Positions 1 through 7,668 of a stretch of 64,000 bases of DNA are shown here, piece by piece. Below the pieces are notes generated by a model. It was given only the letters and a program-made list of their open reading frames with translations, did not search any database and was not told the DNA's origin. A program made the translations under genes and the position numbers. The first letter of the stretch is position 1; every line of letters begins with the position of its first letter. Origin of the DNA: Gimesia sp. (GTDB lineage Bacteria; Planctomycetota; Planctomycetia; Planctomycetales; Planctomycetaceae); contig NZ_JAVJSQ010000014.1 in assembly GCF_040219335.1 (NCBI RefSeq), positions 1-64,000 on the forward strand. The letters run 5' to 3'.

Positions 1-1
1 C

Positions 2-121
2 GTGGAAAATGGAAAGCCCAAAATGGTGGCGCTGGTCGCTGCGATGCGAAAACTACTCATCATTATCAACACCATGGTAAAGGAAGGGAAAAAATGGGAG
101 GCTAACGTGATAAATTTCTGA
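2..121 (+). pseudogene. 3' end of an IS110-family transposase (cut by window edge)
   Basis: The open frame entering from the left edge reads ...KPKMVALVAAMRKLL... and stops at 119-121 after about 39 codons. A KPKM-A--AMRKLL stretch close to the C-terminus is typical of IS110-type transposases (the Transposase_20 region), which use a DEDD catalytic domain plus a C-terminal Ser-containing domain. Only the extreme C-terminus lies here, so whether the element is intact cannot be judged. IS110 elements usually lack clear terminal inverted repeats, and I could not define the right end in the following non-coding DNA. The family call rests on one short motif. Confidence 0.6.
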
Positions 122-643
122 TTTTTTAAGACAGTCGCTACGAGTTGATGCGGTCATAAAAGGAATGTCGTCATGGATGAATTGCTTTTCTTCGTCTACT
201 GGTTCAAGTTCTGTCGGGCGAGCCGACGGTGGCACTCGCTCGTCACAATTGAGGATGTGAATTTTGTAAAATGGCGGCAGGGGGTCAAGACAGAATTTTG
301 TCCGGTTGTGCCCGGATTTTGTCCTGGTCTGTCCGGAATTTTGTCCTGCTGTGACCGGTTTGTGTCCTGGTTTGCCCTGAACATTGAGGGGCTGACTTTG
401 CGAAGTGGTGCGCTCTGTTCCAGTAGACAACCGGTGAAAAGCGATGGGGATTCAGTTGTTAATAAGTCACTGGTGCCTGATGTTCTGGTGCAGATTACCT
501 GTCTCGCGCGCGAGCCAAAGTTAGAACAGCATACGCATCGGCGGGAGGCGATCAAGGGGAGTTTATACACTTCCTCTGAGACAGTGGTGAGGCAGATTCA
601 GGTTGGGCAGCAGGGACCGACGAAGAGAAACCGCGGACGCTTT
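122..643. other. Non-coding stretch after the IS110 tail
   Basis: No convincing gene is seen in these about 520 bases. The stretch holds a degenerate tandem repeat at about 295-380. A plus-strand frame stays open from 173 through the following minus-strand gene, but it is an antisense shadow of that gene. The left part may contain the right end of the IS110 element. Confidence 0.5.
295..380. repeat. Four degenerate 21-22 bp tandem repeats
   Basis: The motif ATTTTGTCC recurs at about 295, 316 and 338, with a weaker copy (TTTGTGTCC) at about 359. Each is followed by a G/T-rich half ending in CCGG or CCTG, so the period is 21-22 bases. The copies differ, suggesting an old expansion. Function is unknown; the proximity to the IS110 tail may be coincidence. 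Confidence 0.6.
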
Positions 644-1702
644 TCAGGCGGATGTCTCGGTGGCCGGATTGAATTCTTCCATCAGCTGCGTAATCGCATC
701 CGAGGAACCCAGGGCGAAGATGCTGTCGCCCGCGTTGAGGATCGACGAACTGGAGGGGGGCATCTGGGGCTGATGTCCGGGACGACAGATGCCAACCACC
801 ATGATGCCTTTGGTGCTCAGATCGGTTTCACTCAGTTTCTTACCGCAGTAGGGGCTGGCGTCGGTGATCTGCAGGTCGGCGACTTCGAACCCACCCACAT
901 GTTTGCTGGCGACCTCGACGAAATCTTCCACGGCGGGGTGAATCATGAAGCGGGCGATTTTGACAGCGCCGCTACGGAAGGGACTGACGACGCGATTCGC
1001 GCCGGCATGTTTGATCTTCTCGCCGGCCTTGTCGTCGCTGGCGCGAGCGATGATCTGAAAGCCGGGATTCAGCATCCGTGCGGTGAGGACCACGTAGACA
1101 TTGTCGGCGTCCCCGGGGAGGGCTGCTGCGAGGGAAGAGGCCCGTTCGATGCCGGCACTTTTGAGAACCTGGTCATCGGTGGCATCGCCCTGAATGTAAA
1201 ACCAGTTGCGGGGAGTGCAGGTCTGCTCCAGACGTTCTTCGTTGCTGTCGATAACCACGAACTGTTTTTCGCGTTCGTGCAGATACTCACAGATGGAGTG
1301 TCCCATCCGACCGAGGCCACACACGATGTAATGACCTTCCAGATTGGCAATTGTTTTCTGCATGCGTCGTTTCTCCAGAACCGAACTCATTTGCTGGCGC
1401 ACAATCCACTGACCGAGTTGGGAGACACTGTAGGTGAAAATTCCCAGACCAAACATGAGGTAGAAAATGATAAAGATTTTGCCGTTATCAGACAGCGACA
1501 CCGGGTCTTCGTATCCGACGGTGGTCGCGGTAATCACGATCATGAACAGGCTGTCGAGCCAGGAAGCACCTTCGATCACCCGAATGCCGACCGTCCCGAA
1601 AATCGTAAAGCCGATCAACAGCACCATGATGCGGAAGAAGTGCGCAAGCGACTGCTTCTGCGAACGGTTTGGATCCAGGGTTGAGGTAAGCTGCTGAAAC
1701 AT
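644..1702 (-). CDS. Ion channel / TrkA-N (RCK) potassium channel protein
   Basis: This 352-residue inner-membrane protein probably conducts potassium with nucleotide-gated control. Residues about 20-110 form a two-helix pore domain with a selectivity filter TVGYED after the pore helix. They are followed by a TrkA-N Rossmann domain (YIVCGLGRMG, then VVIDSNEE about 20 residues later) and a TrkA-C-type domain near the end (ADLQITDASPYCGKKLSE, ending before FALGSS). This is the MthK/Kch-like layout of a two-TM channel plus RCK. The frame is open upstream to 2029, but the Met at 1702 begins just before the first hydrophobic helix and lies outside the upstream gene, so it was chosen; no strong ribosome site is visible. 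It starts 10 bases after the stop of the upstream minus-strand gene, which suggests co-transcription. Confidence 0.85.
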   Translation of the reverse strand: MFQQLTSTLDPNRSQKQSLAHFFRIMVLLIGFTIFGTVGIRVIEGASWLDSLFMIVITATTVGYEDPVSLSDNGKIFIIFYLMFGLGIFTYSVSQLGQWIVRQQMSSVLEKRRMQKTIANLEGHYIVCGLGRMGHSICEYLHEREKQFVVIDSNEERLEQTCTPRNWFYIQGDATDDQVLKSAGIERASSLAAALPGDADNVYVVLTARMLNPGFQIIARASDDKAGEKIKHAGANRVVSPFRSGAVKIARFMIHPAVEDFVEVASKHVGGFEVADLQITDASPYCGKKLSETDLSTKGIMVVGICRPGHQPQMPPSSSSILNAGDSIFALGSSDAITQLMEEFNPATETSA

Positions 1703-1712
1703 GCGTGAAAGT

Positions 1713-3167
1713 TTACAGTCTGAAGAGCATTTTGGATAGAAAAGCCGTATTTTCAGGAGGCAGTAACAATGACTCGGGTTTCCCCAGATCGTGGAGCAGT
1801 TCCTCGGCCGCGAGTAATCCACTGCGAACGGCCCCTTCCATCGTGGCGGGCCAGCCGGTGGAAGTCCAGTCTCCGGCGAGATACAGACCTGCGACCTGCG
1901 TCCGTTGCGCGGGGCGGAGCTGCTCCACACCGGGCTGAACGGAGAAGACTGCATGATGTTCAGTGAGCATGCGACTGTGCAGCAGTTGGGCCTCCCCGAC
2001 GACAGGCCAGATCCGGGTGAGCTCTGCAATGACTTCCTGGATGATCTCCTCCTGCGAACGTCCCTGGCGTCCGGCTGCGGTGAGTTGATGACTGGCCGAG
2101 ATGACGATCTGGTAATACCAGCGTCCGTCCTGCTCCTGCTGCATCAACTGCGTACGGTTGAACATCCATTGAGAAAGACAATCCACGAAGACCGCATGCG
2201 GGAGCGGCGTGATTTCGCGATCGAACCAGAGATGAACGCTGGTGATAGGAGCCGCTTCAAGTTGAGCGATGCGCGACAGTTCTGCCCGACCGGGGAACTC
2301 GGCAGGCAACAGATCGAGCACGCGCTGGTGGGGAACGGCGAGCACGACTCTGTCTGCATCGATGTGAGTGCCATCCCGAAGTTCGACGCCGGTTACTTGG
2401 CCCTCGGTGATTTGAATTTGTTTGACGCCGGTCTTGAGACGGATCTCGGTACCACGTGTGGTCAGCCAGTCACTGATTGTGGTGCCGTACAACTGTTCGA
2501 GGGGCGTGGTGGGAATCAGAACCTGCCAGCTGTCGCGGGCGCGAAGAAAACCATCCACAAAAACCTTGCGAGCGTGCGAGAGGCTGATGCGGTCCAGGCT
2601 TTCGCTGAGTGCGCTGACAAGGACAACGTTCCAGAAGCGGTCGATGACGGTTTGCGACTGGCCGTGTGCCTGGAGCCAGTCGGCCATGGTCGGTTCGTCT
2701 TGCGGATTGACGCTGGTGCGTGCGAGCTGTTTGAGTCCCTGGGCCAGTTCGCGTTTCTCGCGGAAGTTGAGATAGGAGAGTCGCGCGAAGGCGGGAAACA
2801 GATGCAGGGGTGTGGGGAGCGCCGGACTGGAGGCAAAGCGGTTCACCTGGAAGCGGGTGTCGGCGTTGACGGGACCGCTCTGATTGGGGCCGATGAAGTA
2901 GAGCTGCTCGGCTCGCTCAAAGGAATCGGCGATGCCGACGGTTTCGCAGAAGCGATTGAATTCGTGACAGCAGCCCATGCTGACGTGCTGACAGTTGTCG
3001 ATCAGGGACTGAGACTGCTGGTCTTCAAAGGAGCTCGCGCGCCCCCCGAGTCGGGGTCGGGACTCGAGCAGGGTGACAGGCTGATTCCGCTCCGCGAGAG
3101 CCGCAGCGCAGGCCAGGCCGGCGAGACCGCCTCCGACAATGACTGTTGCTGTGCTGCTGTCTTCCAA
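1713..3167 (-). CDS. hpnE: HpnE-like FAD-dependent hydroxysqualene dehydroxylase
   Basis: This is a 484-residue flavoprotein of the amine oxidase/phytoene desaturase superfamily. The N-terminus has the dinucleotide-binding motif VIVGGGLAGLACAAAL followed by LLESRPRLGGRASSF, and the C-terminus has the matching FAD motif GLYLAGDWTSTGWPATMEGA. The pattern DNCQHVSMGCC after the first motif fits the squalene-associated HpnE group, which reduces hydroxysqualene to squalene after HpnC and HpnD; neither partner lies in this window. No ATG fits: the frame is open to 3509 and reads into the divergent gene's upstream DNA. TTG at 3165-3167 sits a few bases after AGGGAAAG and immediately before the FAD motif, so it is the preferred start. 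The enzyme could instead be a carotenoid-type desaturase. Confidence 0.75.
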   Translation of the reverse strand: MEDSSTATVIVGGGLAGLACAAALAERNQPVTLLESRPRLGGRASSFEDQQSQSLIDNCQHVSMGCCHEFNRFCETVGIADSFERAEQLYFIGPNQSGPVNADTRFQVNRFASSPALPTPLHLFPAFARLSYLNFREKRELAQGLKQLARTSVNPQDEPTMADWLQAHGQSQTVIDRFWNVVLVSALSESLDRISLSHARKVFVDGFLRARDSWQVLIPTTPLEQLYGTTISDWLTTRGTEIRLKTGVKQIQITEGQVTGVELRDGTHIDADRVVLAVPHQRVLDLLPAEFPGRAELSRIAQLEAAPITSVHLWFDREITPLPHAVFVDCLSQWMFNRTQLMQQEQDGRWYYQIVISASHQLTAAGRQGRSQEEIIQEVIAELTRIWPVVGEAQLLHSRMLTEHHAVFSVQPGVEQLRPAQRTQVAGLYLAGDWTSTGWPATMEGAVRSGLLAAEELLHDLGKPESLLLPPENTAFLSKMLFRL

Positions 3168-3305
3168 TGACTTTCCCTGACCAACGTGCCGTGCATGTGA
3201 AATCGCCCCATCTGTACATTGGATCTGTATTTTCCGGGACCGCTGCCTTAAGATGTGAGGATATCGAAAATCAGCTGAGATCCCAGTAGTGACTTTGGTG
3301 AAATC

Positions 3306-4064
3306 ATGAAATATTCGGGGATTCCCCTGATTGAGACACTTTCCCGCGGCTGGCTGCAGGCGGGGAGGAATTTTGTTTATCCGCCCCGGTGTGTGCTCTG
3401 CGGTGAAGACCGGCTGTGCGAGGGAACGAACTGTGGGCCCCGGATCGACCAGATCGCCCCCGTGATGGCTCACACGTGTGGACGGTGCGGTGCACCGGTG
3501 GGACCGCATGTGGAGACGTCTTCAGGCTGCATTCACTGCAGGAAGGATCGTTTTTTATTCAAACGGGCGATTGCCCTGGGTCAATATCAGGGCCCGTTAA
3601 GCGAATTAATCTTAAAACTGAAGCAGAACCCGGGAGCCCCTCTGGGAGTGAGCCTGGGAAATCTACTATACTACCGCCATCAGGAAACACTGGAGAAGAT
3701 GGACTTTGATCTGATTATTCCGATCCCGCTGCACTGGACATCCCGACTCTACCGGTCTCATAATCCGTCGACCCTGATCGGAGAGGCTTTGTCGGGCCGC
3801 TTGCAAGCCCCATTCGACGTGAATATACTCGCGAAACGAAAACGGACCCCTGCGCAGCTCGGATTGAATTCTTCAGAACGAAGGCGAAATTTACGGGATG
3901 CGTTTCGAGTGCGTCGAGCGAGGCGCATCCAGGGGCAGAGCATTTTACTGGTGGATGATGTCCTGACCACGGGCTCAACCGCCAACGCTGCGACGCAGGC
4001 GCTGCTGGAGGCAGGAGCCCGCGAGATCAACGTGGCAGTCATTGCCAGGGCCCTGGGCCAATAA
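3306..4064 (+). CDS. ComF family phosphoribosyltransferase-like protein
   Basis: This is a 252-residue cytoplasmic protein with the ComF layout. An N-terminal zinc-ribbon-like region carries CxxC pairs (CVLCG, CGRCG, CIHC) at residues about 25-80. It is followed by a phosphoribosyltransferase fold with IIPIPLH and the PRPP-binding loop ILLVDDVLTTGSTA near residues 215-230. ComF proteins take part in DNA uptake in competent bacteria, but many homologues occur without a known competence system, so the role here is open. The ATG is preceded by GGTGA at good spacing. It is divergent from the HpnE-like gene across about 140 bases. Confidence 0.85.
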   Translation: MKYSGIPLIETLSRGWLQAGRNFVYPPRCVLCGEDRLCEGTNCGPRIDQIAPVMAHTCGRCGAPVGPHVETSSGCIHCRKDRFLFKRAIALGQYQGPLSELILKLKQNPGAPLGVSLGNLLYYRHQETLEKMDFDLIIPIPLHWTSRLYRSHNPSTLIGEALSGRLQAPFDVNILAKRKRTPAQLGLNSSERRRNLRDAFRVRRARRIQGQSILLVDDVLTTGSTANAATQALLEAGAREINVAVIARALGQ

Positions 4065-4137
4065 AAGATTTAAGATCGATACTCCACGGAAATGGCTGCT
4101 GTTTCGGTGGATACAACAGATAAGGTAAGTTATCTCG

Positions 4138-5322
4138 ATGGATGCGAGTACCACACCGCCACCCCCTGGTAAGAATTCGCCTGAAAAAAAGGAGAAGAAA
4201 AAGATCGGGAGAACCCATCACTTCTTTCTGCGGGGCCTGGCGATCAGCCTGCCGCCGATTCTGACACTGGTGATTGTCATCTGGGTCGCGGGAATTGTGA
4301 ATGACTATATCATCACGCCCACCACGACCACGGTGCGCTACTGCATCGCCTACTTCACCGACGGCTCCCAGCCGCGCGATGATTTCGTGCAGTTGGAAAG
4401 TCTGCCCCCCTTGGAATACTGTCGCAAGGATTACCTGGTCAGCAGAGCAGATGCAGCAGAGTTGGAAGCGATTGACGATCAGACGCTGGGAAGAATCCCC
4501 CGACGGCAGCTGACGGATAAGGCCTGGGTCCCATTTGGGGATCGGGCGGTGCCTTACACCGACTATCGAGAAGTGGCCAAGCGGATTCGCGCCTCCGACA
4601 TGCCGACGACAGCGATGGGTTTGTACATGGAACTGGCGACGACCCGCTGGTTCAAAAGCCTGTTCAACCTGAGCGCGGTCGCGGTCGCGTTAACAATTGT
4701 GGCGTTGTACTTCCTGGGACGTTTCGTGACGGCCCGGATTGGTGCCTGGATGGTCTACAAGTTCGAACAGGGCGTACTGGCGAGACTGCCTGTGGTGAGC
4801 AACGTTTATTCTTCGGTGAAGCAGGTAACCGACTTCTTCTTCAGCGAACGCACGGTCGATTACAGTCGCGTGGTTGCCGTGGAATACCCGCGGCGCGGCA
4901 TCTGGTCGCTGGGATTTGTCACGGGTGACAGTATGCTGGAGATGACCGTCACTGCGGGTGAACCCCTGGTGGCGATCCTGATTCCCACCTCACCGATGCC
5001 GGTGACCGGGTATACGATGAGCGTTCCGAAGAGCGAGATTGTGGATTTGAATATCACCGTCGATCAGGCGTTTCAGTTCTGCCTGTCGTGTGGGGTCCTG
5101 GTTCCACCGCAACAGAAAGTAACTGATGAACTGCTGCGGGAGGAACTGGGGAAACGACTGCTGGGCGATCGCAAGCTGGCCGGCTTCAAAGTTCAGATTG
5201 CTCCGCCGGAACCCACGACCCAGACGACTACACTCGCCAGCGAACATACCGAGTCGGAAGAAACGACGGATGCTGTCAAGCCAGAGTCCACTGACAGTTC
5301 CGAGAAGCCACCAGAGAAATAG
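4138..5322 (+). CDS. DUF502 family membrane protein
   Basis: This 394-residue protein starts with a Lys-rich cytoplasmic segment. A first membrane helix follows (HHFFLRGLAISLPPILTL, residues about 29-55) and a second lies at about 180-205 (SAVAVALTIVALYFLGRF). Between them and after them is the DUF502 signature, including a PVVSNVYSSVKQVTDFFF stretch and a following beta-rich domain ending near PTSPMPVTGY. DUF502 members are usually around 200-220 residues. This one carries an extra loop of roughly 110 residues between the helices and a Glu/Thr-rich tail, a longer form. Function of the family is unknown. It lies between ComF and HemC in the same direction with 70-80 base gaps. Confidence 0.85.
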   Translation: MDASTTPPPPGKNSPEKKEKKKIGRTHHFFLRGLAISLPPILTLVIVIWVAGIVNDYIITPTTTTVRYCIAYFTDGSQPRDDFVQLESLPPLEYCRKDYLVSRADAAELEAIDDQTLGRIPRRQLTDKAWVPFGDRAVPYTDYREVAKRIRASDMPTTAMGLYMELATTRWFKSLFNLSAVAVALTIVALYFLGRFVTARIGAWMVYKFEQGVLARLPVVSNVYSSVKQVTDFFFSERTVDYSRVVAVEYPRRGIWSLGFVTGDSMLEMTVTAGEPLVAILIPTSPMPVTGYTMSVPKSEIVDLNITVDQAFQFCLSCGVLVPPQQKVTDELLREELGKRLLGDRKLAGFKVQIAPPEPTTQTTTLASEHTESEETTDAVKPESTDSSEKPPEK

Positions 5323-5400
5323 ACGCCGGTCTGACGTTGATCGAAGCGCTCAAGAACTACATGGAAACAGAATCGGCAGGATAGAAAGCAGATTTGACTG

Positions 5401-6369
5401 ATGAATCAGACAGCGGAACCCCGTCCCTTGCGCATCGCGACCCGGGCCAGCAAGCTGGCGCTCTGGCAGGCCGAGCATGTGGCTGCCCTGCTGGAAGCAC
5501 AGGGAAGCGGACGACCGGTTGAAATCGTGCATATCACATCGGAGGGGGATCGGGATCTGACCTCGCCGCTGTCCCAGTTCGGCGGACTGGGTGTATTCAC
5601 GCGCGAAGTGCAGAAAGCGGTGCTGGACGGACGAGCCGATCTGGCGGTTCACAGTCTGAAAGATTTACCTACCGAGCCAGCTCCCGGTCTGACCCTGGCG
5701 GGAATTCCGGATCGGGGGCCCTTGTATGACGTATTGATATTGCCCGAGGGTTCCGAGCCGATTGAGTCGCTGGCTGGTCTTCCCGAAGAAGCACGCATAG
5801 GCACAGGCAGTCTACGCCGTCGGGCACAGATCCTGCATCAGCGAAGTGACCTGGAGATGCTCGAAGTCCGCGGAAATGTACAGACCCGTCTGAAGAAACT
5901 GGACTCCGGTGAATACGACGCCCTGTGCCTGGCGGAAGCGGGAATGGTGCGACTGGAACTGCTGGCCGAACGGAACTGGTTGCTCTTAAGTCCGCCGGAA
6001 GTCTATCCGGCCGTCGGTCAGGGCGCCTTGGGCATCGAATGCCGGGACGACGATACCGACACCATCGAGATTCTGGGCGCGATTTCCGATCCCGCGGTGC
6101 GCGCCGCGACCACGGCGGAACGAAGTCTGCTTTCGCATCTGCGTGCGGGCTGCCATGCTCCGATCGGCAGTTTGTCCCGACTGGAGGAGAATCAGTTGAC
6201 ATTGGAAGCAGTCGTCTTAAGCGGCGACGGTCAGGAGCGTATTTTCGTCTCCGAGAGTGGTCCACTCGAAGCGGCAGCGGAAGCCGGGATCAAGGCTGCG
6301 GAGGCACTGCTGGAAGCGGGGGCAGACCGGTTGATTTCGCCCGGTCCCGGCTCGCCGGAGGCCCCCTGA
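5401..6369 (+). CDS. hemC: Hydroxymethylbilane synthase (porphobilinogen deaminase)
   Basis: This 322-residue cytoplasmic enzyme joins four porphobilinogen units into hydroxymethylbilane in tetrapyrrole synthesis. Diagnostic stretches are RIATRASKLALWQAEHV at the start, HSLKDLPT at about residue 83, GTGSLRRRAQI and RGNVQTRLKKLD in the middle, and RAGCHAPIGS near residue 250. The Cys in that last stretch carries the dipyrromethane cofactor. The length is normal for the family. ATG at 5401 gives the expected N-terminus. No other haem gene is adjacent in the window. Confidence 0.95.
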   Translation: MNQTAEPRPLRIATRASKLALWQAEHVAALLEAQGSGRPVEIVHITSEGDRDLTSPLSQFGGLGVFTREVQKAVLDGRADLAVHSLKDLPTEPAPGLTLAGIPDRGPLYDVLILPEGSEPIESLAGLPEEARIGTGSLRRRAQILHQRSDLEMLEVRGNVQTRLKKLDSGEYDALCLAEAGMVRLELLAERNWLLLSPPEVYPAVGQGALGIECRDDDTDTIEILGAISDPAVRAATTAERSLLSHLRAGCHAPIGSLSRLEENQLTLEAVVLSGDGQERIFVSESGPLEAAAEAGIKAAEALLEAGADRLISPGPGSPEAP

Positions 6370-6483
6370 ATTGCGAACGACTGGGCGGCGGGACGTCAAC
6401 CCAAAAAAAGGACCTGTAAATTATTTCCCTATTCATGTAAAAAACAGGCTGTAACGTATGTCGATTCTGTGATTCACTTGGGT

Positions 6484-6489
6484 TATACT
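6484..6489 (+). promoter_or_regulatory. Possible -10 element ahead of the citrate synthase gene
   Basis: TATACT lies about 60 bases before the start codon in a 177-base intergenic gap. A hexamer 17 bases upstream (TCGATT) is only a weak -35 match, so this is a suggestion. Confidence 0.3.
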
Positions 6490-6546
6490 CTGTGCAAATG
6501 GACTGCCTCTCAAAATCGTATTCAGGAAGAGCGAAAGGTTTGAGAC

Positions 6547-7668
6547 ATGGAACGTCACCCTTATCGCCCCGGGTTAACCGGGATCATCGCGACGGAAACT
6601 GAAATCTCACAAATCCAGGATGGTTTGACTTATCGGGGTTACCTGGTAGACGAACTGGCCCGCGAGGCCATGTTCCTCGAAGTTGCTTACCTGCTCCTGC
6701 ACGGTGAACTGCCCAGCCACGAAGAGATGGCTGACTTTCAGACGATGCTGATCGAATCGGGTCAGCTGCCCCACCCCGTGTTGAAGGCTCTGGAATCGAT
6801 TCCTCCGCACATCGACATGATGGAAGTAGTGCGCAGCGGCGTCAGTCTGCTGGCACACTTCGACCCGCAGATGGAATACGGAATCTTCATGTCGGATATT
6901 TCCAATGCACAATACCTGCTGGCCATGCTGCCGCAGCTGATCTCGTTCCGTTATCATTACGTCAACGGAAATAAGCCGGTGGTGCCTAACTTCCAGCATT
7001 CGTATGCGGGCAGCTTCTGGTACATGCTTAAAGGGGACGAGCCGACTCAGCTCGAAGAAGAAGCCTTCAATGCCCTGCTGATTTCACAGGCCGATTACGG
7101 TCTGGCTCCATCCACCTTTGCTGCCCGTGTGGTGGCATCGACGGGAAGCCCCCTGTATTCATCGATCAATGCCGCCATCGGTTCGCTGAACGGTCAGTTG
7201 CACTGCAGCTCCGGAGCCGGCGTTCTGGATGCGTTACAGGAAGCACTGCATTCAGGAAATGCAGAGGAGTGGGCCTGCCAGGAAATCACCAAGGGACGTC
7301 GGGTACTCGGATTCCAGCACTCGCCGCGTAAACCACGCGATCCCCGGGCTGCGGTTCTGAAGAATTATTGCGTGCAGGTCGCCGATGCACTGGGGCTGAA
7401 TGCCATGGAAGCGACCGCGGATGCGATCGAAGATGTCATGGCGAAGGTCTCTCGCGTTCATCCCCGCGTGGAATGGCACGCGAGTCGACTGCTGCATTAC
7501 CTGGGCTTCGAGCCTGAGCTGTTCACGCCGATCTTTGCGGTCTCGCGAATGGCGGGCTGGGTCGCACACATCGTCGAACAGACGGAGAACAATCACCTGT
7601 ACCAGCCGCTCTCACGCTATGTGGGCATGGATCAGCGGAAATACAAACCGATGCCGTTACGCAGCTGA
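6547..7668 (+). CDS. Citrate synthase family protein (divergent active site)
   Basis: This 373-residue protein aligns by eye along its length with short bacterial citrate synthases: GLTGIIATETEIS and TYRGYLVDEL at the N-terminus, then LFTPIFAVSRMAGWVAHIVEQ near the end. Citrate synthase condenses acetyl-CoA and oxaloacetate. Two catalytic histidines appear conserved: in GQLHCSSGAG, where the family usually has GPLHGGAN, and in GFQHSPRK, where it usually has GFGHRVYK. The third catalytic residue, Asp in VDFYS, is replaced by Glu (RVEWHAS). The oxaloacetate-loop residues around GGAN are also changed. It may be a paralogue with altered substrate or reduced activity, so no gltA symbol is given. 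It ends in a 12-base convergent overlap with the exporter gene. Confidence 0.75.
   Translation: MERHPYRPGLTGIIATETEISQIQDGLTYRGYLVDELAREAMFLEVAYLLLHGELPSHEEMADFQTMLIESGQLPHPVLKALESIPPHIDMMEVVRSGVSLLAHFDPQMEYGIFMSDISNAQYLLAMLPQLISFRYHYVNGNKPVVPNFQHSYAGSFWYMLKGDEPTQLEEEAFNALLISQADYGLAPSTFAARVVASTGSPLYSSINAAIGSLNGQLHCSSGAGVLDALQEALHSGNAEEWACQEITKGRRVLGFQHSPRKPRDPRAAVLKNYCVQVADALGLNAMEATADAIEDVMAKVSRVHPRVEWHASRLLHYLGFEPELFTPIFAVSRMAGWVAHIVEQTENNHLYQPLSRYVGMDQRKYKPMPLRS

Noticed and set aside
173-1684. A 503-codon open frame on the plus strand
   Set aside because: It lies antisense to the K+ channel/TrkA-N gene, whose domains are clear. The plus frame has no recognisable motif and is rich in residues expected from antisense reading.
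1905-3170. A 421-codon plus-strand open frame
   Set aside because: It is antisense to the HpnE-like gene, whose FAD motifs at both ends are convincing.
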